From the NCBI GenBank assembly GCA_029558835.1, contig JAKQDH010000107.1:1-56549 (forward strand): 56,549 nt of DNA. The letters are read 5' to 3'. The position numbers and the translations under genes are program-made. This DNA is from Planctomycetota bacterium (GTDB lineage Bacteria; Planctomycetota; Phycisphaerae; UBA1845). This document shows, piece by piece, positions 1 through 8,019 of this stretch (positions within the stretch are counted from its first letter, which is position 1; every line of letters begins with the position of its first letter). Under the pieces are notes generated by a model. That model was not told the DNA's origin, ran no database searches, and worked only from the letters and a program-made list of their open reading frames with translations.

Positions 1-14
1 GTCTTTCCGCTACT

Positions 15-112
15 TCACAAAAATCTGCTGCCTTGCCCCGGATTAGGGTGCTGCCTTAATCCGGAATCAGGTGCTGGCTTCCACCGGAATAGGGTGCTGC
101 CTTGCAGCGGAT
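15..112. repeat. 23-bp tandem repeats, IS21-type end (probable)
   Basis: Three clear copies of the 20-base unit CCGGAATNGGGTGCTGCCTT begin at 38, 61 and 84, exactly 23 bases apart. A degenerate partial copy lies upstream (15-34) and a partial start of another near 107. Such short tandem units resemble the multiple terminal repeats at the ends of IS21-family elements. That family link is from memory and unconfirmed, because no transposase lies inside the window; it would be to the left of base 1. The repeats overlap the point where the fourth gene of the neighbouring operon stops making sense. Confidence 0.6.
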
Positions 113-246
113 TCTCCAGCGGGTCCCATCACCATACCGGCAGCCAGCATGTAAAGCATGTTTTGATGGTTGGTTACCAGGTGCCATATGTTCGCCGACT
201 TTCGTCGAAGTCGTGGCTTCTTTTGAGTACCTATTTTCGTGGTCAT
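67..246 (-). pseudogene. truncated fourth gene of the DISARM-like operon
   Basis: An ATG at 246 lies three bases after the stop of the UvrD-like helicase gene, so this frame is positioned as the next operon member. It encodes a basic start followed by a hydrophobic, methionine-rich stretch (WHLVTNHQNMLYMLAAGMVM, residues 21-40) that looks like real protein. From about codon 45 (base 115) onward the frame reads through the 23-bp tandem repeats and stops at 67-69 after 59 codons. The simplest reading is that the rest of a longer gene was cut off by insertion of, or recombination with, a mobile-element end. I cannot name the protein; an intact homologue beside other drmAB genes would identify it. 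Confidence 0.5.
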
Positions 247-249
247 GTC

Positions 250-1431
250 CTACTTCCTGACAAGAATAGTTGGATCGGTGGGCAGTAATCCATCGACGAC
301 GGGACAAATATTGCCGGTACGAAGCAGTATGAGCTGTTCTCGGGCACGCGCCACCATTACATAAAATCGTGCCTTGAGCGTATACGGATCGCGTTTGGGT
401 TGGTGCTGGTCGATATCAGCCAAAATGACGATATCAAACTCCAGGCCTTTGCAGGACTGAGCGTTTATGATCATGATGCCGCCCTGACCGAAGTCCGGTA
501 ATTCCCGCTGGCCAGAAACAAAGGTCTGGATCGGTGGTCTGCCGTTGTCTAGCTTTGGATTGGCACGAAGAAGTGCGTCATTGAATTTCGTCCGCACTTT
601 ATTTTCTGGAGTAATTATTCCAATGAGCTTACGTGGATTACGGTCGCTCAACTGGAGAATATTGTCCGTAATCGCAGCCAATGTTGCTGTGTTTGCCGTA
701 CCATACGTCCATAACTCCGGGGTCGCAGCAGCAGGTATGAGATCGGGCAGGTCCGGTTTTGGACTGGCCGGGTCAGTTGGATAAAAGTGCTGGGCGAGCA
801 ACGCTATAGGACGCGTGTTCCGGTAGTTGGTTTTTAGTTCCACCGTGTCACCGGGTTCAATTGCTATCGTGTTTTCGATGTCTTGGCGTGAGCTACACTT
901 GTCAGGGTGAATCTGCTGGTTCTGGTCGGCCGCCACGTAGAAATTCTCGAAGCCCAGATGGGTCAGCGTTCGATAAAAAGCTGGTGGCATATCCTGCCCC
1001 TCATCGATAACGATAAACTTATCTCTTTGACTCTTGACGTTTTCCAGTGATTGAACCTGTTGTTCGACAGACTCCCAATCTATGGGTCTGTATCCATCTC
1101 GTTTTGGTGGAAGTTTTGGTACCTCGTTAAAAAAATGTCCGAAAAGCCTGCAAAACCAAGCTTCCCAAGTCATGGCGGAAAAAGTTTGTCCACTACCAAA
1201 CAAATGACGGTTTGAATGATCCAGCAAGTGGTTGTAAACGAGAGTTCGGTACGTCTTGTCATTCTGCGCAAGCCGTCGCGCCCGTAACAACGCCACAACT
1301 GACTTGCCTGTGCCAGGGCCGCCGACAATCAGATGTTGCCCCTCTAAAGGTTGCGCCAGCGCCTCATCCTGATCCTTGTTCAGGTCATGGATGCCGGGCA
1401 GGCTGAATCGGCGGGTACGGTCAACTGGCAT
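250..1431 (-). CDS. UvrD/Rep-like SF1 helicase of the DISARM-like operon
   Basis: This 393-residue protein has the core motifs of superfamily 1 helicases: Walker A GGPGTGKS (about residue 36), Walker B/motif II VIDEGQD (about 140), a motif III-like AADQNQQ, motif IV NYRN (about 200), motif V around NAQSCKGLEFD (about 335), and motif VI YVMVARAREQL near the C-terminus. It is much shorter than full UvrD (about 720 residues) and seems to lack the large 1B/2B insertions, so it may be a stripped-down DNA or RNA translocase. Its start is two bases after the drmB stop and the next frame starts three bases after its own stop, so it is translationally coupled. Known DISARM operons normally carry the PLD nuclease DrmC after drmB; here a helicase occupies that place. 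A role in defence is inferred from context only. Confidence 0.8.
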   Translation of the reverse strand: MPVDRTRRFSLPGIHDLNKDQDEALAQPLEGQHLIVGGPGTGKSVVALLRARRLAQNDKTYRTLVYNHLLDHSNRHLFGSGQTFSAMTWEAWFCRLFGHFFNEVPKLPPKRDGYRPIDWESVEQQVQSLENVKSQRDKFIVIDEGQDMPPAFYRTLTHLGFENFYVAADQNQQIHPDKCSSRQDIENTIAIEPGDTVELKTNYRNTRPIALLAQHFYPTDPASPKPDLPDLIPAAATPELWTYGTANTATLAAITDNILQLSDRNPRKLIGIITPENKVRTKFNDALLRANPKLDNGRPPIQTFVSGQRELPDFGQGGIMIINAQSCKGLEFDIVILADIDQHQPKRDPYTLKARFYVMVARAREQLILLRTGNICPVVDGLLPTDPTILVRK

Positions 1432-1433
1432 GT

Positions 1434-3257
1434 TCAGGCCATCCCAAAGAATGAAGGCAGCCCACTTGCGGTATCGCCCTTGACGAAGCCGCGGTCCAGC
1501 AAAGTATTGCCGTATTCGCAGGCAGGCTCGGGTACCAGCGCACAGGCATGGCAGGCAGCACGATTCAGCAAGCCAGGCCCCTGACCTTCATGCTCGCTGC
1601 AAACTGGGTCAAGCGAACACCAGCATGAATGCTCCAGTGCTCGAATCAGGATGCCCAGAAAGCGCCGGGGTTCACTCAGTTCAGCCAGGCCACCCAGCGA
1701 GCCGGCAATGTCGGGAACAGCGACATGGATGAGGATGCCGGCCATGGGCTCCGGAGCATTGGCGCAATAGAGTCGCTCAATCAGCGACGCCGCGGGATAA
1801 CCACCATCGGACTCGATTTGTCGCATCAGCAGGTGTGACAACGTATGCAATAACATGAAGCGCGTTGTCAACGTATTGGGGGCATCGCGACCGGATTGAG
1901 CAAATCGGGGAAGAAGTCGATTCCGTCGCGAAACAACCGCCGGTGTTTGCTCCCACGACTTGAGCCGGTCCTCATTGAGTGCGAGGAAGATACCCTCTCC
2001 GTGCAACTCAATGGCCGGCAACCAATCGGATTTCCCCACGATGTCCGGTGGCACTATTTCTTTTCCATCCAAGCGGGTAAAGCCCTTGAATACCTTCACC
2101 GCCTTGAGGCGATCCACTCGAACAAGGTGGCGAACACCGTGGACTATTTTCTGTTCATCTGTATTCAGGTCTAACGCCATCCCCAGGTCACGCCACTCTC
2201 CACTTCTGTTGCGAGTCACGAGGTCTTCGTCCTCGCGTTGGTCGGGCAGCACCTCCAAGAATGCCTTAAACTCGCTTTCCCGCAATTGCCCGGGTGTCAG
2301 GTTCTCGCCATACAATGGATAGCCGCGGGCAAGATCACCCAATGCGGTTTCGATATCGTCGGGCTTGCAGCGGTACTCCGTCGCCAGCGTCCGTATGATG
2401 CCTTTCTTCGCCAGTGGCGTTCGTGCGTCGTCTATGCGACTACGATCACCGGAATTGCGGTACAAGCGATCCACGACGGTTCCCTTGCGCACACGGGATT
2501 CCGGTGGAATCACCAGAGCGGATTTAGCGACTGGCAGGTAAACCCGCGTATCATTGATCACCAACACCTTCGCGAGGTCTTTGTCTCCTTGTTCCGCGGC
2601 CTCTATTGGCGGGACCAGATCGTCTTTGGTCCATGGCTGCATCCGGCCCTCACCAAAGCGTATTCGTTCATCACCACAAAACCGGGTTTCAGCGCGACAG
2701 GCGTCGCACCGTAAAATGCGCTCTTCGTAGCCACGTTCAATCAACCGCAATTGATCCTGTACTTTGCAGTTACACTGTTTGGGGTCTCGTGCGCCATGAT
2801 GCACGAGAAAATACCACGGCACATCGGCAAGGTAACCTGAAGGATGCGCGAGCACCCAGGTCACCTGCTCCAGCTTCGGGTGACGCTCGCACTTTCTATG
2901 ATTGCAACGGGGTGCGTGATCGGGCTGATCATTCCGCCACGGCCAACGATACAAGGCGCCACAGGACGGGCAGCGCATCCAGGACGGGAATCGCGTCGCC
3001 GGCACACAGGTACCATCGACCTGTCCATTCGCCAGCCCTTTCGCCACAGGCGGCTCGCGCAGTTGCTCCTTTATGCCCAGCGCGGCACGCACGCGCTCCA
3101 CATACGGAATCAGCTTGCCCGCGCAAAGACCAGAGCGATCAGTCCATTGCCGGGTATCCTGAACGATCACCAGCCCATTTGCCCCTCGTACGATGGCGCC
3201 GACGCCACTATGGCCGAGCAGGTGTGACAAGCGTATCGGAATCAGTTCATTAGTCAT
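1434..3257 (-). CDS. drmB: DrmB-like DUF1998 protein (DISARM core)
   Basis: This 607-residue protein matches the DrmB/DUF1998 pattern. It has an N-terminal motif like those of DUF1998 proteins (IRLSHLLGHSGVGAIV), then a zinc-finger-like region from Cys96 and Cys99 (CPSCG, followed by CNHRKC) and a second cysteine cluster (CNC then CDAC). The C-terminal core reads LLHTLSHLLMRQI, then GILIHVA, SLGGLAEL, WCSLDPVC, AACHACALVPEPACE and LLDRG. In characterised DISARM, DrmB binds the DrmA helicase and the pair recognises and moves along invading DNA. The gene starts three bases after the drmA stop and is followed after two bases by the UvrD-like gene, which fits a single transcript. The family call is from memory of conserved motifs. 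Confidence 0.85.
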   Translation of the reverse strand: MTNELIPIRLSHLLGHSGVGAIVRGANGLVIVQDTRQWTDRSGLCAGKLIPYVERVRAALGIKEQLREPPVAKGLANGQVDGTCVPATRFPSWMRCPSCGALYRWPWRNDQPDHAPRCNHRKCERHPKLEQVTWVLAHPSGYLADVPWYFLVHHGARDPKQCNCKVQDQLRLIERGYEERILRCDACRAETRFCGDERIRFGEGRMQPWTKDDLVPPIEAAEQGDKDLAKVLVINDTRVYLPVAKSALVIPPESRVRKGTVVDRLYRNSGDRSRIDDARTPLAKKGIIRTLATEYRCKPDDIETALGDLARGYPLYGENLTPGQLRESEFKAFLEVLPDQREDEDLVTRNRSGEWRDLGMALDLNTDEQKIVHGVRHLVRVDRLKAVKVFKGFTRLDGKEIVPPDIVGKSDWLPAIELHGEGIFLALNEDRLKSWEQTPAVVSRRNRLLPRFAQSGRDAPNTLTTRFMLLHTLSHLLMRQIESDGGYPAASLIERLYCANAPEPMAGILIHVAVPDIAGSLGGLAELSEPRRFLGILIRALEHSCWCSLDPVCSEHEGQGPGLLNRAACHACALVPEPACEYGNTLLDRGFVKGDTASGLPSFFGMA

Positions 3258-3260
3258 AGC

Positions 3261-6200
3261 TCATAGTGCCTTGAGCAGGGCGGTGTTTTCGACATTGCGC
3301 AGGGATTGCAAAGTCGGCCACAGGCCGCGAATACGATCATCATGGTTATACAACAGGCGATCTCGCCCATTGTCCTTTTCGGGGACTTGATACTCCAATT
3401 GTCTTCGAGCTAACCGGCAGCGTTCGACCTCGGTCTGCCAATCAGCAATCAGGACGTCGATATGACCGCTCACCTCATCAACCTGATCGGGTGCTGACAG
3501 TACGCAACGTCGTTTGAATTGTGCAATGGCTTTGGCAACATGCGAATCGTTCGAGTCAAAATTAGAAGCTGCACCGTTATTCAACAATCCAATCCCACCG
3601 TGTCGCATCACGATGACCAGCGCCGCCGGCAGGGCACGAAGGCGGGCTTGGTAGGTATAAGGCGTGACGCTAGTAGGTTCGACGAAACGGTAGAAGGCTT
3701 CATGGTAAGGGCGGAAGCTCTCGTAATGCGACAGGCTGCGTGCCTGTTCACGGTAGTAGTTTGCGAACACCACGCCTGGCGTCTCGCTGCGCCCAACGCG
3801 GCTGCTGGCCTGAATGTATTCCGCCGTAGTCAAGGGCTGGCCGTTGATAATCATCAGTGCCAATCGAGCCACATCAAGCCCGACCGAGATCATGTTGGTT
3901 GCCAGAACGGCATCCAGGCAACCATCCTCTTCGCGCGACCTGCCCAACCGGGAAAAAATCTCTGCATTCTGGGCAGCCGTTTGTAAGCTGGTAAGTTGCG
4001 CAATGCTGGGCGTCGAGCGTTCTTGTTTCTTCGCGTTTTCTCTTTCATCGGACTCTGCGTCCGTTGTACCAGACAACAATCGCATGAAATCACGCACATC
4101 GCTCGCAAAAGCCGTGTGGCTGTTTCCTACCCCCTTAAGGCTGCCGTGATACACCACCTGCGTCCACCAGGCATCCAGCAATTCCTGCTCCTGCTGATCA
4201 CCCTCGAACAGCATGTGCGGGGCCAACAGCAATGCCGCCGCCAGCGGCGCCAGACATTGCTGACGGTTCAGCATCGGCGCCAGATAGCCTACGTAGATTC
4301 GGCCCGGGCGTTGCTCCAGAGGCACGGTACGCGCGAAATAAGCATCGTCGCAGTTCAACCCCGGCGGCGGGAACACGGCAACATCGCGTCCATATAGTCG
4401 TTTCACCTGTTGATCTGCCATGCGGATGGTGGCGGTCGATGCAATGTACTTCGGATACATCCCACGCAATTGAAGTACGGTGTCGATGGAGGCTTCATAC
4501 AGACCAGCCACCGATCCCAACGCGCTGGCGATCAGGTGCAATTCATCCTGGATGATGAGTTCCGGCGGGCGATGCTGTGTGCCGCCGAAGAACTTATTCG
4601 CACGCTCTTCCCAGGCCAGCCTCGCAAATTTATCCACCGTTGCGACCAGCATGGTTGGAGGTTCGTCATACAAGGCTTCATCAACGATATTACAAGGCAG
4701 TACGCCATTCGGGGTCGCGCCAAAGCTGCAGTCCAGATTCCGGCAAAGAAAATGGAAATGCCTCGTGGTGCTGTCGTAGTTACGGCCGGCGTCAAAGTCC
4801 TGCCCGCACCAGGGGCAGTGTTCGAGCACCAGTTCGGGCTTTTCGCTGGCGCCAATCGCCTTCTTTACAAGTTCCGCCGCTTTCTGAAAGGTGTTGGGGC
4901 TGGTGGCCTCTCCCACCCACATGCCTATGGTAATCGGCTTGGAACCGAGATCATCGCGTTCACGCCGTATCAGCTCCAACGCGCAGATCAGTCGGGTGGC
5001 GCGCATAAACTGGTCACGGGTCAACAGGCGAAGGGTATAGCGCATCAGTACAGCAGTTCCGCCTCCGGTATCAGAATGACGAAGACGCCTCAGCGCTATC
5101 TGAAATGCAATCAGGCCGAGATAAGCTTCGGTCTTACCGCCGCCCGTTGGAAACCAGATTAGGTCAACTGTATCGCGGAATTCGTTGTCCTCATTCGCCG
5201 AAGAGTCCAGCACGGTCAACAGGAAGGCCAACTGAAACGGACGCCAACGATATGCATCATCGGCGCGGGGCTTGCCCTTAAGACTATCATGCTGGCGCAT
5301 CTGATCCAACATGGCGCGATTGGCCAAAGCAAAGGCCAGTCTAGTCTGCGCATTGTTGCCCAGCAGGCGCAAACTTACACGCATACGCGAGACGGCTGTG
5401 TTCATGCGCTCTACCATGCGGCTTGCGGCTGTATGGTCGTCGGCTGGAAGGCCTGGGATATTTCCCTGTTGGCTGGCAACCCAGCTCGCGTATCCGCTGA
5501 TGAAATCGGCCAACTCAGGCAGGAGGATTGCGTGATCGTTGCCGATGTCAGTCAGTCGCGCCAGCGACAGTACAAATTCGCCCCCCGATCCAGTATCCGC
5601 AGTCATCTGCGGCACCTCCACCGCCGGCATCGTTTCGGAGCGCAGTTCGACGACCTTCCCGTCCTTTATCTTCCAGTTGGCGGCGCAGCCATGCCCGATG
5701 GCGTAGATGTGCCGGTGGGCGTACTGGAGTTCGATTTCCTGTTCTTCCTGGTCTAACAGACTTCGGTCGACCCGGGGATAGACACCGACATCGCCAGCAT
5801 CGATCACGCAGCGGAGACTGGCCTCGAACAGGGTCTTTTCCGCGCGTTCTTTGACGTATTCTCTACCTGTGGCGCTGTCTTTAAGCTCCTGCGCATTGCA
5901 AAGAGAAACTGTGACAATCCAGCCATCGACGAAGTGACGCCACTGAACGTCCACGCGTGCCTTATCTGCCAGTTTGCGAAAGCTCTGGTGTTGGTCTTTA
6001 CCAAGACAACTAATGTTCTCGAACTCCTCGTCGTCTCCTTGCCCGGAAACCAAGTCCTTGCGTGTCCAATTGTTTGTGTATTGTCCTCGTTCATCTCGTT
6101 CTGTACGTTCATACCTGACGGCACGGCACAACATTTGGAACCGGATATCCTCACCCTTAATAAAGAACGAGAAACCCAGTGACGATGGTGGGATGTAACG

Positions 6201-6452
6201 TCGCACAACGGCAGGCTCAGCTAAGCTTTCACCCGCAATCTCGGTAGTACCCTCAGCTTCATCGACATCTTCAGCGGCAGGATCGATACCTTCGCCCCAT
6301 TGGGATGTGGGGTAAAGCGCGCCGCAGGGGAAACGTTCCGTAGGCAGCACAGCACGTAGAACCGGGCTGTCAGGCGCCGACTCAGGTGGACCGATCAGTT
6401 GCTGGCGAACCCAGTCGATGAGTCTCTTTCGTGGTTCAGTGAACATTGTCAT
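3261..6452 (-). CDS. drmA: DrmA-like SF2 helicase (DISARM core)
   Basis: This 1063-residue SF2 ATPase begins with the short LIGPPE signature typical of DrmA N-termini. Walker A is PTGGGKTEA (about residue 435), the DEAD/H-type motif II is DELHLI (about 635), and the C-terminal RecA domain has TNMISVGLDV and the arginine-finger motif QASSRVGR (about 880). A CPWCG/C4-like cluster lies between motifs I and II. DrmA is the helicase subunit of the DISARM complex, working with DrmB on incoming DNA in the cytoplasm. It is the first structural gene of the operon; a promoter-like sequence precedes it, and a small XRE regulator lies 200 bases upstream. Base composition is less GC-rich than in the glycan genes to the right, suggesting transfer. 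A general DEAD/DEAH helicase of another defence family is the main alternative. Confidence 0.85.
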   Translation of the reverse strand: MTMFTEPRKRLIDWVRQQLIGPPESAPDSPVLRAVLPTERFPCGALYPTSQWGEGIDPAAEDVDEAEGTTEIAGESLAEPAVVRRYIPPSSLGFSFFIKGEDIRFQMLCRAVRYERTERDERGQYTNNWTRKDLVSGQGDDEEFENISCLGKDQHQSFRKLADKARVDVQWRHFVDGWIVTVSLCNAQELKDSATGREYVKERAEKTLFEASLRCVIDAGDVGVYPRVDRSLLDQEEQEIELQYAHRHIYAIGHGCAANWKIKDGKVVELRSETMPAVEVPQMTADTGSGGEFVLSLARLTDIGNDHAILLPELADFISGYASWVASQQGNIPGLPADDHTAASRMVERMNTAVSRMRVSLRLLGNNAQTRLAFALANRAMLDQMRQHDSLKGKPRADDAYRWRPFQLAFLLTVLDSSANEDNEFRDTVDLIWFPTGGGKTEAYLGLIAFQIALRRLRHSDTGGGTAVLMRYTLRLLTRDQFMRATRLICALELIRRERDDLGSKPITIGMWVGEATSPNTFQKAAELVKKAIGASEKPELVLEHCPWCGQDFDAGRNYDSTTRHFHFLCRNLDCSFGATPNGVLPCNIVDEALYDEPPTMLVATVDKFARLAWEERANKFFGGTQHRPPELIIQDELHLIASALGSVAGLYEASIDTVLQLRGMYPKYIASTATIRMADQQVKRLYGRDVAVFPPPGLNCDDAYFARTVPLEQRPGRIYVGYLAPMLNRQQCLAPLAAALLLAPHMLFEGDQQEQELLDAWWTQVVYHGSLKGVGNSHTAFASDVRDFMRLLSGTTDAESDERENAKKQERSTPSIAQLTSLQTAAQNAEIFSRLGRSREEDGCLDAVLATNMISVGLDVARLALMIINGQPLTTAEYIQASSRVGRSETPGVVFANYYREQARSLSHYESFRPYHEAFYRFVEPTSVTPYTYQARLRALPAALVIVMRHGGIGLLNNGAASNFDSNDSHVAKAIAQFKRRCVLSAPDQVDEVSGHIDVLIADWQTEVERCRLARRQLEYQVPEKDNGRDRLLYNHDDRIRGLWPTLQSLRNVENTALLKAL

Positions 6453-6471
6453 TACACTTCTATCCCGCCCT

Positions 6472-6499
6472 TAAATACCGCTGACTTTACGATTCTCAA
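6472..6499 (-). promoter_or_regulatory. candidate promoter of the drmA operon
   Basis: Reading the minus strand, TTGAGA (6499-6494) and TATTTA (6477-6472) are separated by 16 bases and lie about 20 bases before the drmA ATG. This would give a short leader, and the surrounding gap is AT-rich. Only consensus similarity supports it. Confidence 0.4.
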
Positions 6500-6652
6500 T
6501 CCGCTTGCTCAATAGTCTCTTTGACCTTTTTAATGAATCAGCGAAACTGGCTCTTGTACCGGTTCTGCTCTCCGGCATCGGTTTTCAGCAGCAGACGTTC
6601 AAACACCCGGCCAAAACGTCAGGATTCAACCGCCATGCTGATCACGCATCTC

Positions 6653-6883
6653 TCAGTGGATATCCTTGGTATCAAGATTCAGCTTGCCTTGCTCCGCCAT
6701 CCGCTTACGGAAGGCTTCAAATTGCCTTCTCGCCAGTTTAAAGGGAACCGTCTTGCTGTTTTCCCAGCGGTTGATCGTGGAAAAGCTCACGCCCAACTCG
6801 TGGGCCAGTTCTTCCTGGCTGAGCCCGAGTTGCTGGCGGACCTCTTTGACCGTCTCCGCAAAATTTTCCGGTGCCTTTGCCAT
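6653..6883 (-). CDS. XRE-family helix-turn-helix regulator
   Basis: This is a small protein of 76 residues starting at the ATG at 6883. The start was chosen because GAGG lies nine bases upstream and the sequence before it is not protein-like; the frame stays open to 7033. Residues 11-45 form a Cro/C1-type helix-turn-helix, with LSQEELAHELGVSFSTINRW covering both helices, followed by WENSK and a basic tail. It probably represses its own promoter and the defence operon 200 bases downstream, since XRE regulators often accompany anti-phage operons with costly helicases. A CGTA-N4-TACG inverted repeat near its promoter could be its operator. Confidence 0.8.
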   Translation of the reverse strand: MAKAPENFAETVKEVRQQLGLSQEELAHELGVSFSTINRWENSKTVPFKLARRQFEAFRKRMAEQGKLNLDTKDIH

Positions 6884-6949
6884 ATCGGTTTGCCTCAATT
6901 CCTGGTGCGCCACCAATTCACCGACTGCGAGCGAACGTAATTTGCCCAA

Positions 6950-6996
6950 CGTACAATTACGGCTCTCAATATAGCAGGTGACAACGCATGTGGAAA
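6950..6996 (-). promoter_or_regulatory. candidate promoter and operator of the XRE gene
   Basis: On the minus strand TTTCCA (6996-6991) and TATATT (6973-6968) are 17 bases apart. Just downstream lies the inverted repeat CGTA-CAAT-TACG (6950-6961), placed where a repressor would block initiation or early elongation. This is similarity to consensus only; no experimental data support it. Confidence 0.35.
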
Positions 6997-7159
6997 GCGG
7001 AAAGTTGGCGGTTATTTCAGAATTTTCCGACACATCCCGCCGACACCCAGTAAGAAAGCCCCCAGAAGTCCATCACGAAAAAAATTTCAGCCACCACCCG
7101 ACACTTTCTACGTCTCTCCGGTAAGTAAGGGCAGAACTCACAACGAGGAGCGACTGACC

Positions 7160-7261
7160 ATGGACATCAACGACCTGTTTGACGGAATCATGAATAGTAT
7201 CAACCAGTTTGCAGACGAGATCGCCGAGCAGCGGTTGCAGGAAAAAATGCTGGCCACCTGA
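7160..7261 (+). CDS. 33-residue ORF at the island edge
   Basis: The frame encodes a short acidic, probably helical peptide (starts MDINDLFDGIMNSINQF). A strong ribosome site, GAGGAG, lies nine bases before the ATG, which is why I list it despite the small size. It sits 32 bases from the 3' end of the tmRNA gene, on the opposite strand, in the less GC-rich block. It could be a complete small protein, or the first codons of an island gene that was lost by deletion. I recognise no family. Confidence 0.4.
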   Translation: MDINDLFDGIMNSINQFADEIAEQRLQEKMLAT

Positions 7262-7293
7262 CGTGGTTAGTGGACGGGTTTGTCTTTTGTAAA

Positions 7294-7316
7294 TGGTGGA
7301 GGCGGCGGGAGTTGAA
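7294..7316 (-). other. candidate integration site at the 3' end of ssrA
   Basis: The last bases of the tmRNA gene (T-arm, acceptor strand and CCA) are a standard attachment site for tyrosine-recombinase elements. Here they lie exactly where base composition and gene type change from a defence block to the chromosome-like glycan genes. I see neither an integrase nor a second copy of this sequence inside the window, so the other end would lie beyond base 1. Confidence 0.4.
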
Positions 7317-7650
7317 CCCGCGTCCCTGAAATCGGCACCGGCCGCGACTACATGCTTAGTCGGGTGTAAGGTCTCGGCGCCGCCGTCACGACCCGACTCG
7401 AGCGGTGGTGCCCAGCCCCCTGTAAAAATCTTCGGTCCCCCGCGCAGTGGACACCGCGGAGAACCTAACCTGCTAACAGCGTTCCGCCACCCCAGCAGGT
7501 GTCAGGCGGAGAACGTCGCAGCATTGTTAGGCCGCGAGAGCCAATTCTTCGTTGGCTGTTATTTTTTGACCCGATGATTAACGAGGCCAACGGATCATCC
7601 TCGGCATGCCGCCTCCGGCGCGTCCTCCAGGTCGAAACCAGTACGCCCCC
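7294..7650 (-). ncRNA. ssrA: transfer-messenger RNA (tmRNA)
   Basis: The 5' end on the minus strand starts GGGGGCG (7650-7644) and continues ACTGGTTTCGACC, typical of tmRNA. The 3' end has the T-arm with GTTCAACTC, the acceptor strand CGCCTCC pairing with the 5' GGGGGCG (one G-U pair), and an encoded CCA ending at 7294. The tag reading frame at 7556-7530 encodes ANEELALAA followed by a TAA stop (7529-7527). The length of 357 bases is normal. tmRNA with SmpB rescues stalled ribosomes and marks the unfinished protein for proteolysis. A matching promoter lies just upstream. Confidence 0.95.
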
Positions 7651-7665
7651 AGAACCAGCGTGACC

Positions 7666-7694
7666 ATTGTCGCTCAGGAACCAACGGCGGTCAA
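7666..7694 (-). promoter_or_regulatory. ssrA promoter
   Basis: On the minus strand TTGACC (7694-7689) and GACAAT (7671-7666) are separated by 17 bases and lie 15 bases before the mature 5' end of the tmRNA. This fits a sigma-70-type promoter with a short leader removed by RNase P. Confidence 0.6.
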
Positions 7695-7706
7695 GCTCGG
7701 TGCGCC

Positions 7707-7813
7707 GGCCCTGATCATCGCCTAACGCGTGCGGCGCGAACGTTCGCCATCGGCTCCTGGTGGGTTTTCGCCTTGAAGGCGCGTGGGGTGTCGGCTCCGG
7801 GGTGGCCCGCCCC
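7707..7813. repeat. copy A of a dispersed ~105-bp repeat
   Basis: This segment matches 16154-16261 in the opposite orientation over about 105 bases with few or no gaps, at roughly 80 percent identity by eye. Shared blocks include CGCCTAACGC, GGCGCGAACG, CTGGTGGGTT, TGGGGTGTCGGCT and GGGGTGGCCCGCCC. The remainder of the gap between ssrA and the next gene (7651-8019) shows no convincing coding region to me. Confidence 0.7.
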
Positions 7814-8019
7814 GAGGGCGGGCTTCCCAATCCGCGAAACCACCGGACTGGGCGGCTCAAGGCGCCTGGTCAAGCCCGGGAGGTTGAGCCGCAAGGGACG
7901 CTTACGCGCGGATTTGGGGCCGGTGCGCCGGTAGGGCGGGCTGTCCTCAACGCGCCGCAGCAACGCTGGTTCGCCGTGGACGCGCCGGTCTTTCCCCCGC
8001 CCTGCGACGAAGGAGCGGG

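Noticed and set aside
15..112. Possible CRISPR array in the short repeats at the left edge
   Set aside because: The 23-base units are directly adjacent with no unique spacers, so they are tandem repeats.
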